Positions 6,886 to 14,770 of a DNA stretch of 18,698 nt are shown piece after piece (positions within the stretch are counted from its first letter, which is position 1; each line of letters starts with the position of its first letter). This DNA comes from Pseudomonadota bacterium (lineage in GTDB: Bacteria > Myxococcota_A > Polyangia > Polyangiales > Polyangiaceae). A model generated the notes under the pieces. It was given only the letters and a program-made list of their open reading frames with translations. It was not told the origin of the DNA and searched no databases. A program made the translations under genes and the position numbers. The DNA is taken from assembly GCA_023460875.1 (NCBI GenBank), contig JAEWOQ010000356.1, positions 1 to 18,698 of the forward strand. Direction: 5' to 3'.

Positions 6886-9800
6886 TCAGGCTCCGGCTTC
6901 CCAGATGGCCTCGCGGAGGTCCCCGAGGAGGGTGTCGAGCTGGCCGTCGAAGAGCTTGTTGAACCGCGCGAAGCCGCCGTCGGCGCGCCACTGGCCCTGG
7001 TCCAGGGTCTCGCGATCGACGACCGCGTCCGCCTTGAGGGCCTTGGCGAGCCGCTGGAGCCAGCGCTTCTGCACGTCCGTGAAGGAGCGCTGGGCGAGGA
7101 TCTTCCTCACGGCGCGGTCGACCCGCTCGCTGTAGTCGATGAGCGGGTCGCCCAGGGCGGCCTGGCGGATGAACCCGATGATGCGCGCGGCGATGTCCTC
7201 GTTCCTGGTCTCCGACCAGGCCTTGCGCACGTTCGTCTCCGTGTAACCCCGCTCCGACAGGAGGAGCTCGAGCTCCTTCAGGCTCTTGCGGGTGAGATCC
7301 CGGGGCCGCTGCACCACCGCCTGGAGCGCGGGGATCTCGTTCTGGTTGTCGCGGATGTAGGCCGCGAACTCTTCGAGGTAGTCGTCGGGGCGCTTCTTCT
7401 TGCCGTAGCCGCGGTAGACCTGGGTGAGCTCGTCGGCGGAGTCGGACACGAACAGCAGCTGGCCCGGGCCGCTGCGATCCAGCGCGGACAGGAGGGGCGG
7501 GTGGGCGCGGAAGAAGGCCAGGACTTCTTCGGGCTTCTTCTCTCGGAGCGTCCGCACCAGCTCCGTCGGGCTCTGGCCCGCGACGCTCGTGAAATCATCG
7601 AGGGCCTCGGCGCTCATGCGGCGCTTCTTGCGCTGGAGCTTGCCCAGGATTTGTTCGACCAGGTGCTCCACCGCCTCGGGTTCGACGGCGCTCTGGAGCG
7701 CCTGCTCGAGCTCGTCGAGGAGCTGCCGGAAGGGCACCGCCGGGCTGGTGACCACCGGCTTCATGGAGGTCACGTCCTCGAGGGCCTCGTAGAGGCCGAC
7801 GGCGTCGAAGATGCGGAAGGTCTCCTTCTCGATCTCCGGGCACTGCCGGGTGGCGCGGCCGATCATCTGCTCGTAGAGCACCCGCGACTTGACCCGCCGC
7901 AAAAAGACGAGGTTGCAGATCGCCGGGACGTCGATGCCCGTCGTGAGGAGGTCGACCGTGACGACGACCTTCGGCTTCTGCTCGTTCTTGAAGCGGCGAA
8001 TCAGGGCCAACGGCTTGTCTGCGGAGCCGGTGATCTTGATCACCGCGCCGTCTTCGACGCTCCCGTAGCGCTTCTCGAAGGCGTCCTTCAGGAGCTCGAC
8101 GACCTGATCGGCGTGGAAATCCGTGGCCGCGAAGACGAGCGTCTTCTCCGGGAGGCTCGGATCGATGTACTTGGCCAGCTCGTCGCACACCACGCGGTTG
8201 AAGGCCTCCGTGACGACCTTGCGGTTGAAGCTGTCGACCTCGAGGTGGACCTCGTCCTCCATCTCGGCGACGTCCAGCTTCACGTGGACGGGGTCGAAGA
8301 GCGGGACCTGCTCCCCCTTGTCGAAGTGGATGCCCTCCTCCGCCAGGCGCGTGACGAAGTTCACGGGCGGCTCGTGGTCGATGAGGTGTCCGTCGATGAC
8401 GGCTTCCCGGTAGGTGTACTGGAACACCGGGCGCCCGAAGATCTGCGCCGTGTGCTTGGCCGGCGTCGCCGTGAGGCCGATGCGGATCGCGTCGAAATGA
8501 TCGAGCACCCGGCGGTACTTGGAGATGTAGTCCCGCTGATCGCGGATGCCGTAGGCGGCCAAGGAGAGCTCGGACTCGGAGAGCTCTTGGTCCAAGCCGT
8601 AGCCGCGGTGGGCCTCGTCGACGATGACGCAGTCGTAGGCGTCGACCGGCGGGGCGGCGCCGGGCTCGGACTCGTCCCAGATCCGGCGCACCATCGACTG
8701 CACCGTGGCGATCGTGAGGCGCACGACGCTCTCGCGGTCGCGCTTCTTGTCGAGCCAGACGCTCTCGATGCCGAAGATCTGCCCGAAGTTCATCAGATCT
8801 TCGATCTCGACCTCGTTGAAGGCGTCGGTGGTCTGCTCCCCGAGGGAGGAGCGATCGACGAGGAACAGGACGCTCCGGAAGCGCTTGCTCTTCAGCAGGC
8901 GATACACGAGACCGATGGCCGTGCGGGTCTTCCCCGTCCCGGTCGCCATGGCGACGAGGATCTTGTCCTGCTCGCTCTGGATGGCGGCCTCGACCGCGCG
9001 GATGGCGCGCACCTGGTAATCCCGGAGGTCCAGGTAGTCCGTGGGCTCGCGATCGAGCTTTTCGTTGGCCTGATCGATGTCCTGCTTGAGCTTCTGACGG
9101 AGGCCTTCCGGTGTGGGCCAGGCGGGCAGAGCGCGGGCGCGGTTCGTCTTCCGCCGCGCGTCCAGGTGCCAGATGCCGGACTTCGTGTGGAACTGCTCGA
9201 AGTAGGGGCGGCCGTTCGTCGAGAAGAGGAAGGGGATCTGGTAGTCGTTCCAGGGACCGTTCTCTGGGAGCTCGACGTCGGGAGCGGACAGGAACCCCTG
9301 GGAGTAGCGCTTGGCCTGCTCCAACGCGGCGGAGACGTCCTTGGCGTGCCGCTTGGCCTCGACCACACCGACGGGCACGAGGCCGATGAAGAGCACGTAG
9401 TCCGCCGGACCGCTCTGGGTGGGCCACTCGGCGATCGCGACGCTTCGTCCCTTTTGCGGGCGCACCCCGCTGGCGTAGCGGAGCTCCGTCGTCGAGACCT
9501 CCCAGCCCGCTTCACGGAGCTGGGCGTCGATGAGCTCGCGCGTCGCGCCTTCGTCGAGATCGATCTTGGTGGCGGCCTGATTGGCGGCCTCGACCGTCTC
9601 TCCCTGGGCGCTGGGCGAGAACGTGAGCGCGACGGCCTCGCGCTCCTTCTCCAGCTGCGCGGCGCGCGCTTCGAGCTCGGCGAGTCGCGCTCGAGCTTCG
9701 CGGAGCGCCGCTGCGTCCTGGCGCCACTGGGCATCCTGCTCCGCGGCGAGCGCCTCGAAGATCTCCCGCTCCTCGGCGGCTTCTTTGGCCGCTTCCTCCG

Positions 9801-10353
9801 CTCCGAGGCGCGCCAGGCGCTCCTGTTCGACTGCCTCCTGCGCTTCGTCCCGCTCCTCTTCGCGCGCCTCGGCTTCCGCTTCGAGGTCCTGCAGTTGCCG
9901 ACGCAGCTCTTCGTTCTCCGTCGTGATGTCCGGCGGCGGAACGAAGGGCCCTGGCTTGAAGCCGGGCACGCGCCGCACAGTCCGGTAGAACCACACCCCG
10001 AGCTCGCGCGCGATCTTCAGGTGCTGCAGGGCGTGGCCCATCGTGCCCTGCCCGTCGTGGGCGGCTTCGTTGCCGGTGACCCGGATACCGTGAAAGAGCG
10101 CGAGCACCTGCTCGTGGACGCCCCGACTCCGCAAGTCCCGCAAGCGATCCATCTGCTTGGGGCCGGCGTCGCGAGAGCCGCCGAGCTCGAGCAGCGCGCT
10201 CTTCGCCACATGCTCCGCGAAGGCCCGCAGGTGGACCAGCGCCCCCACAGGATCGCCGAACGACAGCGCGCGCTCGGCCCGGCTGGCCATCATGACGAGG
10301 CGCGCGTCGTACTCGGCGAGGAAGCTGAAGTTGGTCGAACCCGGAGGAGCCAT
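6886..10353 (-). CDS. hsdR: Type I restriction endonuclease subunit R with DUF4145-like N-terminus
   Basis: This is the ATP-dependent translocase and nuclease subunit of a type I R-M complex (1155 aa, EcoEI-like). The order visible is: a DUF4145-like helical domain at about 25-125 (GALVHLRAFAEHVAKSALLE; RVTGNEAAHD), a charged coiled coil at about 143-242 (EEAAKEAAEEREIFEALAAE), and an HSDR_N PD-(D/E)xK nuclease with D318 and E332-A-K334 (VGVVEAKR). Helicase motifs follow: Walker A ATGTGKT at 470-476, DEAH at 579-582 and GLTATP at 626-631, then a second RecA-like domain (VTVDLLTTGIDVP; QMIGRATR) and an EcoEI_R_C-type C-terminus. The ATG at 10351-10353 is fixed by an in-frame TAA 6 nt upstream; there is no strong SD. 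The frame is intact with all catalytic motifs present, so activity is plausible if M and S subunits are supplied. The nearest hsdM on the same strand starts at 803, separated by unrelated genes. Confidence 0.96.
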   Translation of the reverse strand: MAPPGSTNFSFLAEYDARLVMMASRAERALSFGDPVGALVHLRAFAEHVAKSALLELGGSRDAGPKQMDRLRDLRSRGVHEQVLALFHGIRVTGNEAAHDGQGTMGHALQHLKIARELGVWFYRTVRRVPGFKPGPFVPPPDITTENEELRRQLQDLEAEAEAREEERDEAQEAVEQERLARLGAEEAAKEAAEEREIFEALAAEQDAQWRQDAAALREARARLAELEARAAQLEKEREAVALTFSPSAQGETVEAANQAATKIDLDEGATRELIDAQLREAGWEVSTTELRYASGVRPQKGRSVAIAEWPTQSGPADYVLFIGLVPVGVVEAKRHAKDVSAALEQAKRYSQGFLSAPDVELPENGPWNDYQIPFLFSTNGRPYFEQFHTKSGIWHLDARRKTNRARALPAWPTPEGLRQKLKQDIDQANEKLDREPTDYLDLRDYQVRAIRAVEAAIQSEQDKILVAMATGTGKTRTAIGLVYRLLKSKRFRSVLFLVDRSSLGEQTTDAFNEVEIEDLMNFGQIFGIESVWLDKKRDRESVVRLTIATVQSMVRRIWDESEPGAAPPVDAYDCVIVDEAHRGYGLDQELSESELSLAAYGIRDQRDYISKYRRVLDHFDAIRIGLTATPAKHTAQIFGRPVFQYTYREAVIDGHLIDHEPPVNFVTRLAEEGIHFDKGEQVPLFDPVHVKLDVAEMEDEVHLEVDSFNRKVVTEAFNRVVCDELAKYIDPSLPEKTLVFAATDFHADQVVELLKDAFEKRYGSVEDGAVIKITGSADKPLALIRRFKNEQKPKVVVTVDLLTTGIDVPAICNLVFLRRVKSRVLYEQMIGRATRQCPEIEKETFRIFDAVGLYEALEDVTSMKPVVTSPAVPFRQLLDELEQALQSAVEPEAVEHLVEQILGKLQRKKRRMSAEALDDFTSVAGQSPTELVRTLREKKPEEVLAFFRAHPPLLSALDRSGPGQLLFVSDSADELTQVYRGYGKKKRPDDYLEEFAAYIRDNQNEIPALQAVVQRPRDLTRKSLKELELLLSERGYTETNVRKAWSETRNEDIAARIIGFIRQAALGDPLIDYSERVDRAVRKILAQRSFTDVQKRWLQRLAKALKADAVVDRETLDQGQWRADGGFARFNKLFDGQLDTLLGDLREAIWEAGA

Positions 10354-10423
10354 GCGGACTTAACGAAGCGGATCAAACGCTTCTAGTAGTATCGTCCGAT
10401 CGCCAACGAAGTGTCGAGCCGCG

Positions 10424-10456
10424 GGGCTTCGTTCGGGCTTCGTTCGGGCTTCGTTC
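10424..10456. repeat. Three tandem copies of an 11-bp unit (GGGCTTCGTTC)
   Basis: Three exact head-to-tail copies of GGGCTTCGTTC occupy this span and a fourth begins (GGGG). They lie 71 bp upstream of the hsdR start codon and just before the nucleotidyltransferase relic. An 11-bp period is about one helical turn, so the copies present the same DNA face. Copy number could change by slippage. Whether they bind a regulator of hsdR is unknown. Confidence 0.85.
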
Positions 10457-10528
10457 GGGGGTCACGGCTACCAGCCGCGCGTCTTCGCGCCCACCCCGCG
10501 CCCCGCAGGCGCCACTCGAGAGCCGCAC

Positions 10529-10963
10529 TACCGCGAGCACACGACCGACGCGGACCTCGCCCTCGACCCAGACTTGCTGGCGGAAATCCCGCCGCTCGAG
10601 CAGGCTCTAGAGAACGCGGGGTTCTTCGGATCGAGCAGCGCCATCGGCATCTGGAAGACCCGCCGTCGAACCTCAGCGTCGCTCGACATCGACGTCCAGG
10701 TGGACCTGCTGGTCCCAACGACCGTCAGCCCCGGCACGGGTCGGCGAGCTGCGCGCCTGCCCGGCCACGGCGTCAACGCGGCGCGCAAGGTCGACGGTCT
10801 CGAAGGCGTCCTCGTCGATCTCGCCGAGCACGACATCGCCTCGCTGGAGCGCGCCGTCGATCCGCGCGTCGTCCGGGCGAAGGTCGCGGGCCCCGGCGCC
10901 CTCCTCGTCGCGAAGGTGTTCAAGATTCACGAGCGCCGCGGCTCGGCCCGCGCGAACGACCGA
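10529..10963 (+). pseudogene. Second nucleotidyltransferase-like relic
   Basis: The frame reads YREHTTDADLALDPDLL (a DxD-containing nucleotidyltransferase strand), then PPLEQALENAGF, VQVDLLVPTTV, GRRAARLPGHGVNAARKVDG, LEGVLVDLAEHDIASL and VRAKVAGPGALLVAKVFKIH. This pattern matches a family of predicted nucleotidyltransferases related to MNT/AbiEii proteins, in which the VAGPAALLVAKLHKI segment precedes a D-rich helix. Here the expected sequence after KIHERR is lost and the frame runs on as unrelated Ala-rich sequence to a stop at 11107. The N-terminal strand expected before TTDADLA (a VGAQA-like helix) is also missing, because upstream there are only tandem repeats and Pro-rich codons. No ATG or SD fits. 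It is therefore a fragment lacking both ends. It differs in sequence from the relic at 5402, so the two represent separate insertions or decayed modules on either side of hsdR. Confidence 0.6.
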
Positions 10964-11169
10964 GGCGAGTCGGGAGATGCCGCTGCAGCCGGCACGGCCC
11001 TCCCCCATCACGCAGCCGAAAACCTGGCCGTCGTCGAAGGAGATCCCCTGCCAGACGATCCAGCTTTCGCGAGCGACGTGTCCGGGCATGGTAGGGCCGC
11101 GACGTGAGGACGGTTTGACCCCGGCTCATGATTTTCCCCTTCTTGTCCTGGCAGGACCTCTGCGTCCCT

Positions 11170-11610
11170 TCAACCATAAGGGACCAGGAACGTCTGGTCG
11201 GGAAGAACGGTCTGGGCAGTGACGCCCAGGATCGTGCGCTGGTTTCCGCGGGCGTGCCACCCCTCGACCCCTCCTCGGAGGTTGAAGTAGCTGAAGTCCA
11301 GGTCCCATTGCTCGCCCGAGCGACGGAGTTCGGGATCGTTGCAGTACTGACGAAAGAGGCGAGGGCCATCGTTGGGGCTCAGATGAGTCCACAGGTGAAG
11401 CGCGGTCTCTTCATTCGAGAAGAATGCTCCACTGCCTACCCAGCCGCCGAGGCCCATCAATACGTTTCTCGAGGTCCACGGCAGATCGAGCCCTTCGGGG
11501 AGGTTCACGCCTTCCGCTCTGAGAATCGAGTTCAACATGATCATGTTGGAACTGCTCCTGTTCAGCTGGCTGAGGTCGCTGACCGGCTCGAAGGGCCCGC
11601 CCAACAACAC
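11170..11610 (-). CDS. Hypothetical protein downstream of a LuxR-type regulator
   Basis: A 146-aa predicted soluble protein that I cannot assign. It contains a Trp/Gly-rich middle (NVLMGLGGWVGSGAFFSNEE, then TALHLWTHLSPNDGPRLF) and a C-terminal beta-like segment (WDLDFSYFNLRGGVEGWHA; TILGVTAQTVLPDQTFLVPYG). The GTG at 11608-11610 is the first usual start after the in-frame TAA, which is also the stop of the upstream regulator gene. The two genes are 27 nt apart and probably co-transcribed. ATG codons at residues 23 and 25 (MIML) are alternative starts. No SD is evident for any of them. Codon use and amino-acid composition look protein-like, with more Asn, Phe and Tyr than the Arg-rich shadow frames. 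The pairing suggests that the regulator controls, or is controlled by, this protein, but the sequence shows no direct evidence. Confidence 0.6.
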   Translation of the reverse strand: MLLGGPFEPVSDLSQLNRSSSNMIMLNSILRAEGVNLPEGLDLPWTSRNVLMGLGGWVGSGAFFSNEETALHLWTHLSPNDGPRLFRQYCNDPELRRSGEQWDLDFSYFNLRGGVEGWHARGNQRTILGVTAQTVLPDQTFLVPYG

Positions 11611-11637
11611 CGCTCGGCACGAAGAGCGCCGCAGTGT

Positions 11638-12708
11638 TTACTTGCCGTCTGTCGAACTACCCTGAGAGAGGAGCCACGCCACGCGCACCAACTCTGTGCG
11701 ACTTCGCACGCCCAGCTTACTTCGAGCCGCGCGCAGATAGTTCGAGACCGTCGAAGTATCCAAACCGAGCTCGTAGGCGATCAGCTTGTTCGGGTGTCCC
11801 TGCACCGCATAGCCCACCACCTGTCGTTCCCGTTCGCTCAACGCCCGAAGTTCCAGCGCCTGAGGTTCATTCTTGTGTGCGACATAGTAACGGCGGCCAT
11901 CGGAATCACAACGATCGACGAGCGACCAGCGTCCGGCTACCAATCCACGCCACAGCTCCACCGCGCTGATCGGATCGTCGCGCCGAAGACTGCCCCGCGC
12001 CTTGTCGATTGCGCGAACCGCGCGCTGCAGCGCGGCGCGTGCTCCCGCCGAGCGGGCAGGACCAATCGCGTGCTGCAAGCGCCCATTGCTCGGCTCTACG
12101 ACGGCTTCGCCGCCCAGGTCGCTCGAGTCAGCCTCTGCAAGCGCCCGCCGTAAGCGCAAAGCCGCGGCCAGGTGTGTCGCCATGCGCGTCCAATGCCTTG
12201 CGTACCACGGTGTCAGTACCGTGGGCTGCTGTAAAATAGCCGCAAAAACGACCCCAGTGCCGTCGGGATTCTTACCGACGATCCCGAGCACGTCTCGAGG
12301 AGACCAGAGGGTGAGCAGCTGCTCCCAGGCGGCGCGCTCCATGGGGTCCTCTGGAGTGCCCAGGGCCGAGATCGTCCTGCAGCCAGTGGCCGTGAACAAC
12401 GATTCGTGCTGGCCGTTCGGCATGAGCCTCAGGCAGTCATCAAGCATGGCGGCTGCGCGCAGATACTTCCGATGGTCGGCTTCGGATAACCCGACGGTGG
12501 CGGGCTCGGAAGGCGCTGGCACCACACGTGGCAGCTCGAAAATGAGAGCGCCGCTGGTCACGAAGTTGCAATTTTGGAGGATCCCTTCAGCCAGCTCCCG
12601 CAGCCATTCGGATTCGCTACGCGAAAGGTCGTACGCTCGCTCGAGCAAGCCAATGTCGTCCGTTGCTCGGCGGGCCCGACCACGTTGCCTCGAAGAAAGA
12701 ACCGTCAT
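11638..12708 (-). CDS. LuxR-family transcriptional regulator with an uncharacterised N-terminal domain
   Basis: A 356-aa DNA-binding regulator. The C-terminal LuxR/NarL-type helix-turn-helix spans about 288-346 (LSERERQVVGYAVQGHPNKL, IAYELGLDTSTVSNYLRAAR, SKLGVRSRTELVRVAW), with the expected acidic-Arg start and the V-S-N-Y-L recognition helix. The first 240 residues lack a response-regulator receiver Asp pattern and an autoinducer-binding Trp/Tyr pattern. They look like the sensor region of the long LuxR proteins frequent in myxobacteria; a GAF-like fold is possible but not shown. The ATG at 12708 has GAGG only 2 nt upstream and overlaps the TGA of an upstream open frame (ATGA), which suggests translational coupling to that now decayed frame. 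The unknown 146-aa gene follows 27 nt after the stop. A second, smaller LuxR-HTH gene lies 0.74 kb upstream on the same strand. Confidence 0.88.
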   Translation of the reverse strand: MTVLSSRQRGRARRATDDIGLLERAYDLSRSESEWLRELAEGILQNCNFVTSGALIFELPRVVPAPSEPATVGLSEADHRKYLRAAAMLDDCLRLMPNGQHESLFTATGCRTISALGTPEDPMERAAWEQLLTLWSPRDVLGIVGKNPDGTGVVFAAILQQPTVLTPWYARHWTRMATHLAAALRLRRALAEADSSDLGGEAVVEPSNGRLQHAIGPARSAGARAALQRAVRAIDKARGSLRRDDPISAVELWRGLVAGRWSLVDRCDSDGRRYYVAHKNEPQALELRALSERERQVVGYAVQGHPNKLIAYELGLDTSTVSNYLRAARSKLGVRSRTELVRVAWLLSQGSSTDGK

Positions 12709-13261
12709 TTCCTCAGAAAGTAACTTACTGCGAGAGCCGCATCACAGTTCGAAGGAGTCGGTCTGTTTCCGCTCATGCCCGACGATGGGCCTCTGTTCGC
12801 GCGTGACTCGAGGCTTCGTAGAAGACTGCAGCCGCGGTTGCCTTGGATGAGAGCCCGCAGAGCGTCACCACGCTCCTTGCAGGCGTCGACCAGGTCGTCG
12901 ACGACGGCTGCTCGGAACGATGAGGCCCAGAGTCCTCGATCTCCTTCGAGGAGGGCTCGCGATGAGTTGGAGTGGCCTAGCACGGCAACGTCGTGGGATC
13001 GAGCAAAGACCGAGCGATGGCATTCACGCGCCCGCTGAGATGGCTTGGTCCGGCGCGAAGTCTGTCCCAGCCATGGGTGCCCTCGCGACGCGACGGCACC
13101 CGGCGCCGAGCACGGACGATGAGCGCCTCTCCGAGCAGCGCGTCGGGCACGGGGGGCAGGAGCCGCACCTCTCCCACGTCGTGCAGCGAGCCCAGCCCTT
13201 AGCCCAGCCCCCCACGATGGTCGAGGCGTTGCTCCTGGAGTGTGCGCCAGAAGCGCACCAT
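12705..13261 (-). pseudogene. Possible decayed gene between two LuxR-type regulator genes
   Basis: No intact gene can be supported here, but traces of one are visible. From ATG at 13261 the frame reads MVRFWRTLQEQRLDHRGGLG, then TAA (13199-13201), then in the same frame GLGSLHDVGEVRLLPPVPDA and LLGEALIVRARRRV. The TAA sits in a 12-bp tandem duplication (plus strand 13189-13200 and 13201-13212, AGCCCAGCCC core). Taking out one copy gives an uninterrupted HRGGLGSLHDVGEV. Near 13000 the plausible coding moves to another frame (HDVAVLGHSNSSRALLEGDR, AAVVDDLVDACKERGDALRA), ending in a TGA that overlaps the ATG of the LuxR gene. I do not recognise the protein. The evidence is the frame-consistent repair and the ATGA overlap; codon bias in the middle is weak, so this may be chance. 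Confidence 0.3.
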
Positions 13262-13451
13262 GCGAGCACCTCGCTCTCCCGCTCCGCGCTGCGCAGATCC
13301 TGACGAGAACCGTCGAGCCTGCGTCCTCCGCGAACCCATCACGTCCTTGAGCCTGCAGCCACCTTCCGGCGTGCGTGAACACCGGTGACGCGGGACCGCG
13401 ACGATTGTTGGCAACGGAGAACGGCGACGTGGAGCGGCGAGGAACGAGCGA

Positions 13452-13748
13452 CTATGACGTGGGATCCCAGAAAACACTCCCGCCGTGACGCGCCACCAGC
13501 TCACCGCGAGAGTTCACGCGAAACTTACGAAAGATGGCGGCGACCTGATTGGCCACGGTACGCACAGCAGAACCGCGCTCCCTGGCAATCTGTACGTTGG
13601 ACTCTCCGCGAAGGATACGGCGCAGTACGTCGCGCTCTGCCGGGCTGAGCTTAGGATGCTCCCCCTCGGAGACCGGCTCACTTACGACGGCCAGCTCCGT
13701 CTCACCGATCCTGAGCCGCAGGACGTGGACGCGGGTAGAACGAGTCAC
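13452..13748 (-). CDS. Small LuxR-type HTH regulator
   Basis: A compact 98-aa DNA-binding protein made of a short N-terminal beta-like segment (STRVHVLRLRIGETELAVVS) and a LuxR/NarL-type helix-turn-helix at about 34-86 (LSPAERDVLRRILRGESNVQ, IARERGSAVRTVANQVAAIF, RKFRVNSRGELVARHGG). Proteins of this size and layout are common in myxobacteria. No sensor domain is present, so control is likely through expression level or partner proteins. The GTG at 13746-13748 is chosen because a strong GGAGG lies 13 nt upstream. A longer version from GTG 13835 would add 29 Pro/Arg/Glu-rich residues with no family resemblance. The gene is followed by the decayed region and then by the larger LuxR gene on the same strand, and is preceded by the beta-barrel gene (13862-14770), also minus. 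Confidence 0.75.
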   Translation of the reverse strand: MTRSTRVHVLRLRIGETELAVVSEPVSEGEHPKLSPAERDVLRRILRGESNVQIARERGSAVRTVANQVAAIFRKFRVNSRGELVARHGGSVFWDPTS

Positions 13749-13861
13749 GATTCGATCGTTTCCTCCTTCCTCGGGCGGAGTCAATTCAGATCGACCGTCG
13801 GGCGACCGCTCCCGCGGCGCGGCACCGTGCGGCACCTGTAGGTAAGCCCAGGTAAGCCACT

Positions 13862-14770
13862 TCAGCCGCCGAGCTCGAACTCGGCTCCGATAGCGATATA
13901 GAAGATGGGCCCGAAAGTAACCTCCACGTCGCTGTTGCCGCCAGAAGGTTGACTGATGAACCCGACTTCTCCGGCGCCAAGCACCCGATTGCTGAGCGGA
14001 ATCTTCAGCTCCACGAAGGCGCCCGGGCTAAAGCCGGCTATCGAGTCGGAAACGTCGTCGAGCCGGATGATCTGATAACTGAGCGCTACGCCCGGCGAAA
14101 CCTGAAAGTTTTCGGAGCCAAAATGCCCCTTGATAGTGGCGCCCACGTTGGTCAGGGAGACGTCATCAGGGAAGGCCAGGAGCACCTGGCCGCCGAGCGA
14201 AAGCGCGGACGCCACGAAACCATCGACCTTACCAACCAGGAGAAGGCCAGCGTCGGTGTCGACGTCCATGTCAATGTAGTCGCTGGAGACGTCAGCGCTT
14301 CCGGGCAGTAACATGCCCAGCTTTCCACTGACAGCCCAGCTGCGCCTTCTCCGCACCTCTCCCGCAGCCTTACCGTCCACCACTGTAGGCGACGGCGAAG
14401 GCTGCGAGCCAGCCGCTACGGAGTCCGATGGAGGCGGTCTGCTCGATTCAGAGGGAGTCGCGGCGGGCGGCGCGCTCGGTTGGACCACCCCGCCGTCCGC
14501 GGGCTGTTTGACTTCGCATTGCCCGCTCTCGGTGCAAAATTCGCCCTCAGGACAGGGAGGGTTGCACGCGGAAACGCATTGGCCGCGCGCACAGAAGAAA
14601 CCGGAGCGGCAAGCGGGGATGCACCGTGTCGGTTGCTCTGTCGGTTGCTCCGTGGTCGATCGAGGTGGCGTCGATTCGGTGAAGCTCTCCTGCGCGGTGG
14701 CGGGCAAAGCGATGAGGATCGAGCAAGCCGAGAGGGCACGAGCCGCGGCAAGATGGGAGGAAGCATTCAC
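13862..14770 (-). CDS. Secreted Cys-rich / Pro-rich protein with C-terminal outer-membrane-like beta-barrel
   Basis: Predicted exported, probably outer-membrane protein of about 302 aa. From the GTG at 14770 a signal peptide is visible (HLAAARALSACSILIALPAT, cleavage near ATA-Q, residue 27). A Thr/Pro/Glu stretch follows with a TEQPTEQPT repeat, then a Cys-rich module at about 50-85 (CIPACRSGFFCARGQC and CNPPCPEGEFCTESGQC) and a Pro/Ser-rich linker at about 97-130. From about 145 come alternating hydrophobic/polar strands typical of a small beta-barrel (WAVSGKLGMLLPGSADVSS, ALSLGGQVLLAFP, FYIAIGAEFELGG). Paired C-x-P-x-C modules before a barrel are familiar from myxobacterial outer-membrane proteins. 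The frame is open a further 249 nt upstream to 15019, but that extension has no homology-like pattern and would bury the signal peptide. No SD is evident for the GTG, so the start is tentative. Function unknown; the barrel may anchor the Cys-rich part at the surface. Confidence 0.75.
   Translation of the reverse strand: MNASSHLAAARALSACSILIALPATAQESFTESTPPRSTTEQPTEQPTRCIPACRSGFFCARGQCVSACNPPCPEGEFCTESGQCEVKQPADGGVVQPSAPPAATPSESSRPPPSDSVAAGSQPSPSPTVVDGKAAGEVRRRRSWAVSGKLGMLLPGSADVSSDYIDMDVDTDAGLLLVGKVDGFVASALSLGGQVLLAFPDDVSLTNVGATIKGHFGSENFQVSPGVALSYQIIRLDDVSDSIAGFSPGAFVELKIPLSNRVLGAGEVGFISQPSGGNSDVEVTFGPIFYIAIGAEFELGG

Noticed and set aside
6826..10386. Very long open frame on plus opposite hsdR (about 1186 codons)
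   Set aside because: It is the antisense shadow of hsdR in GC-rich DNA. Its product is Leu/Arg/Asp/Val-rich without domains, while the minus frame carries all HsdR motifs.
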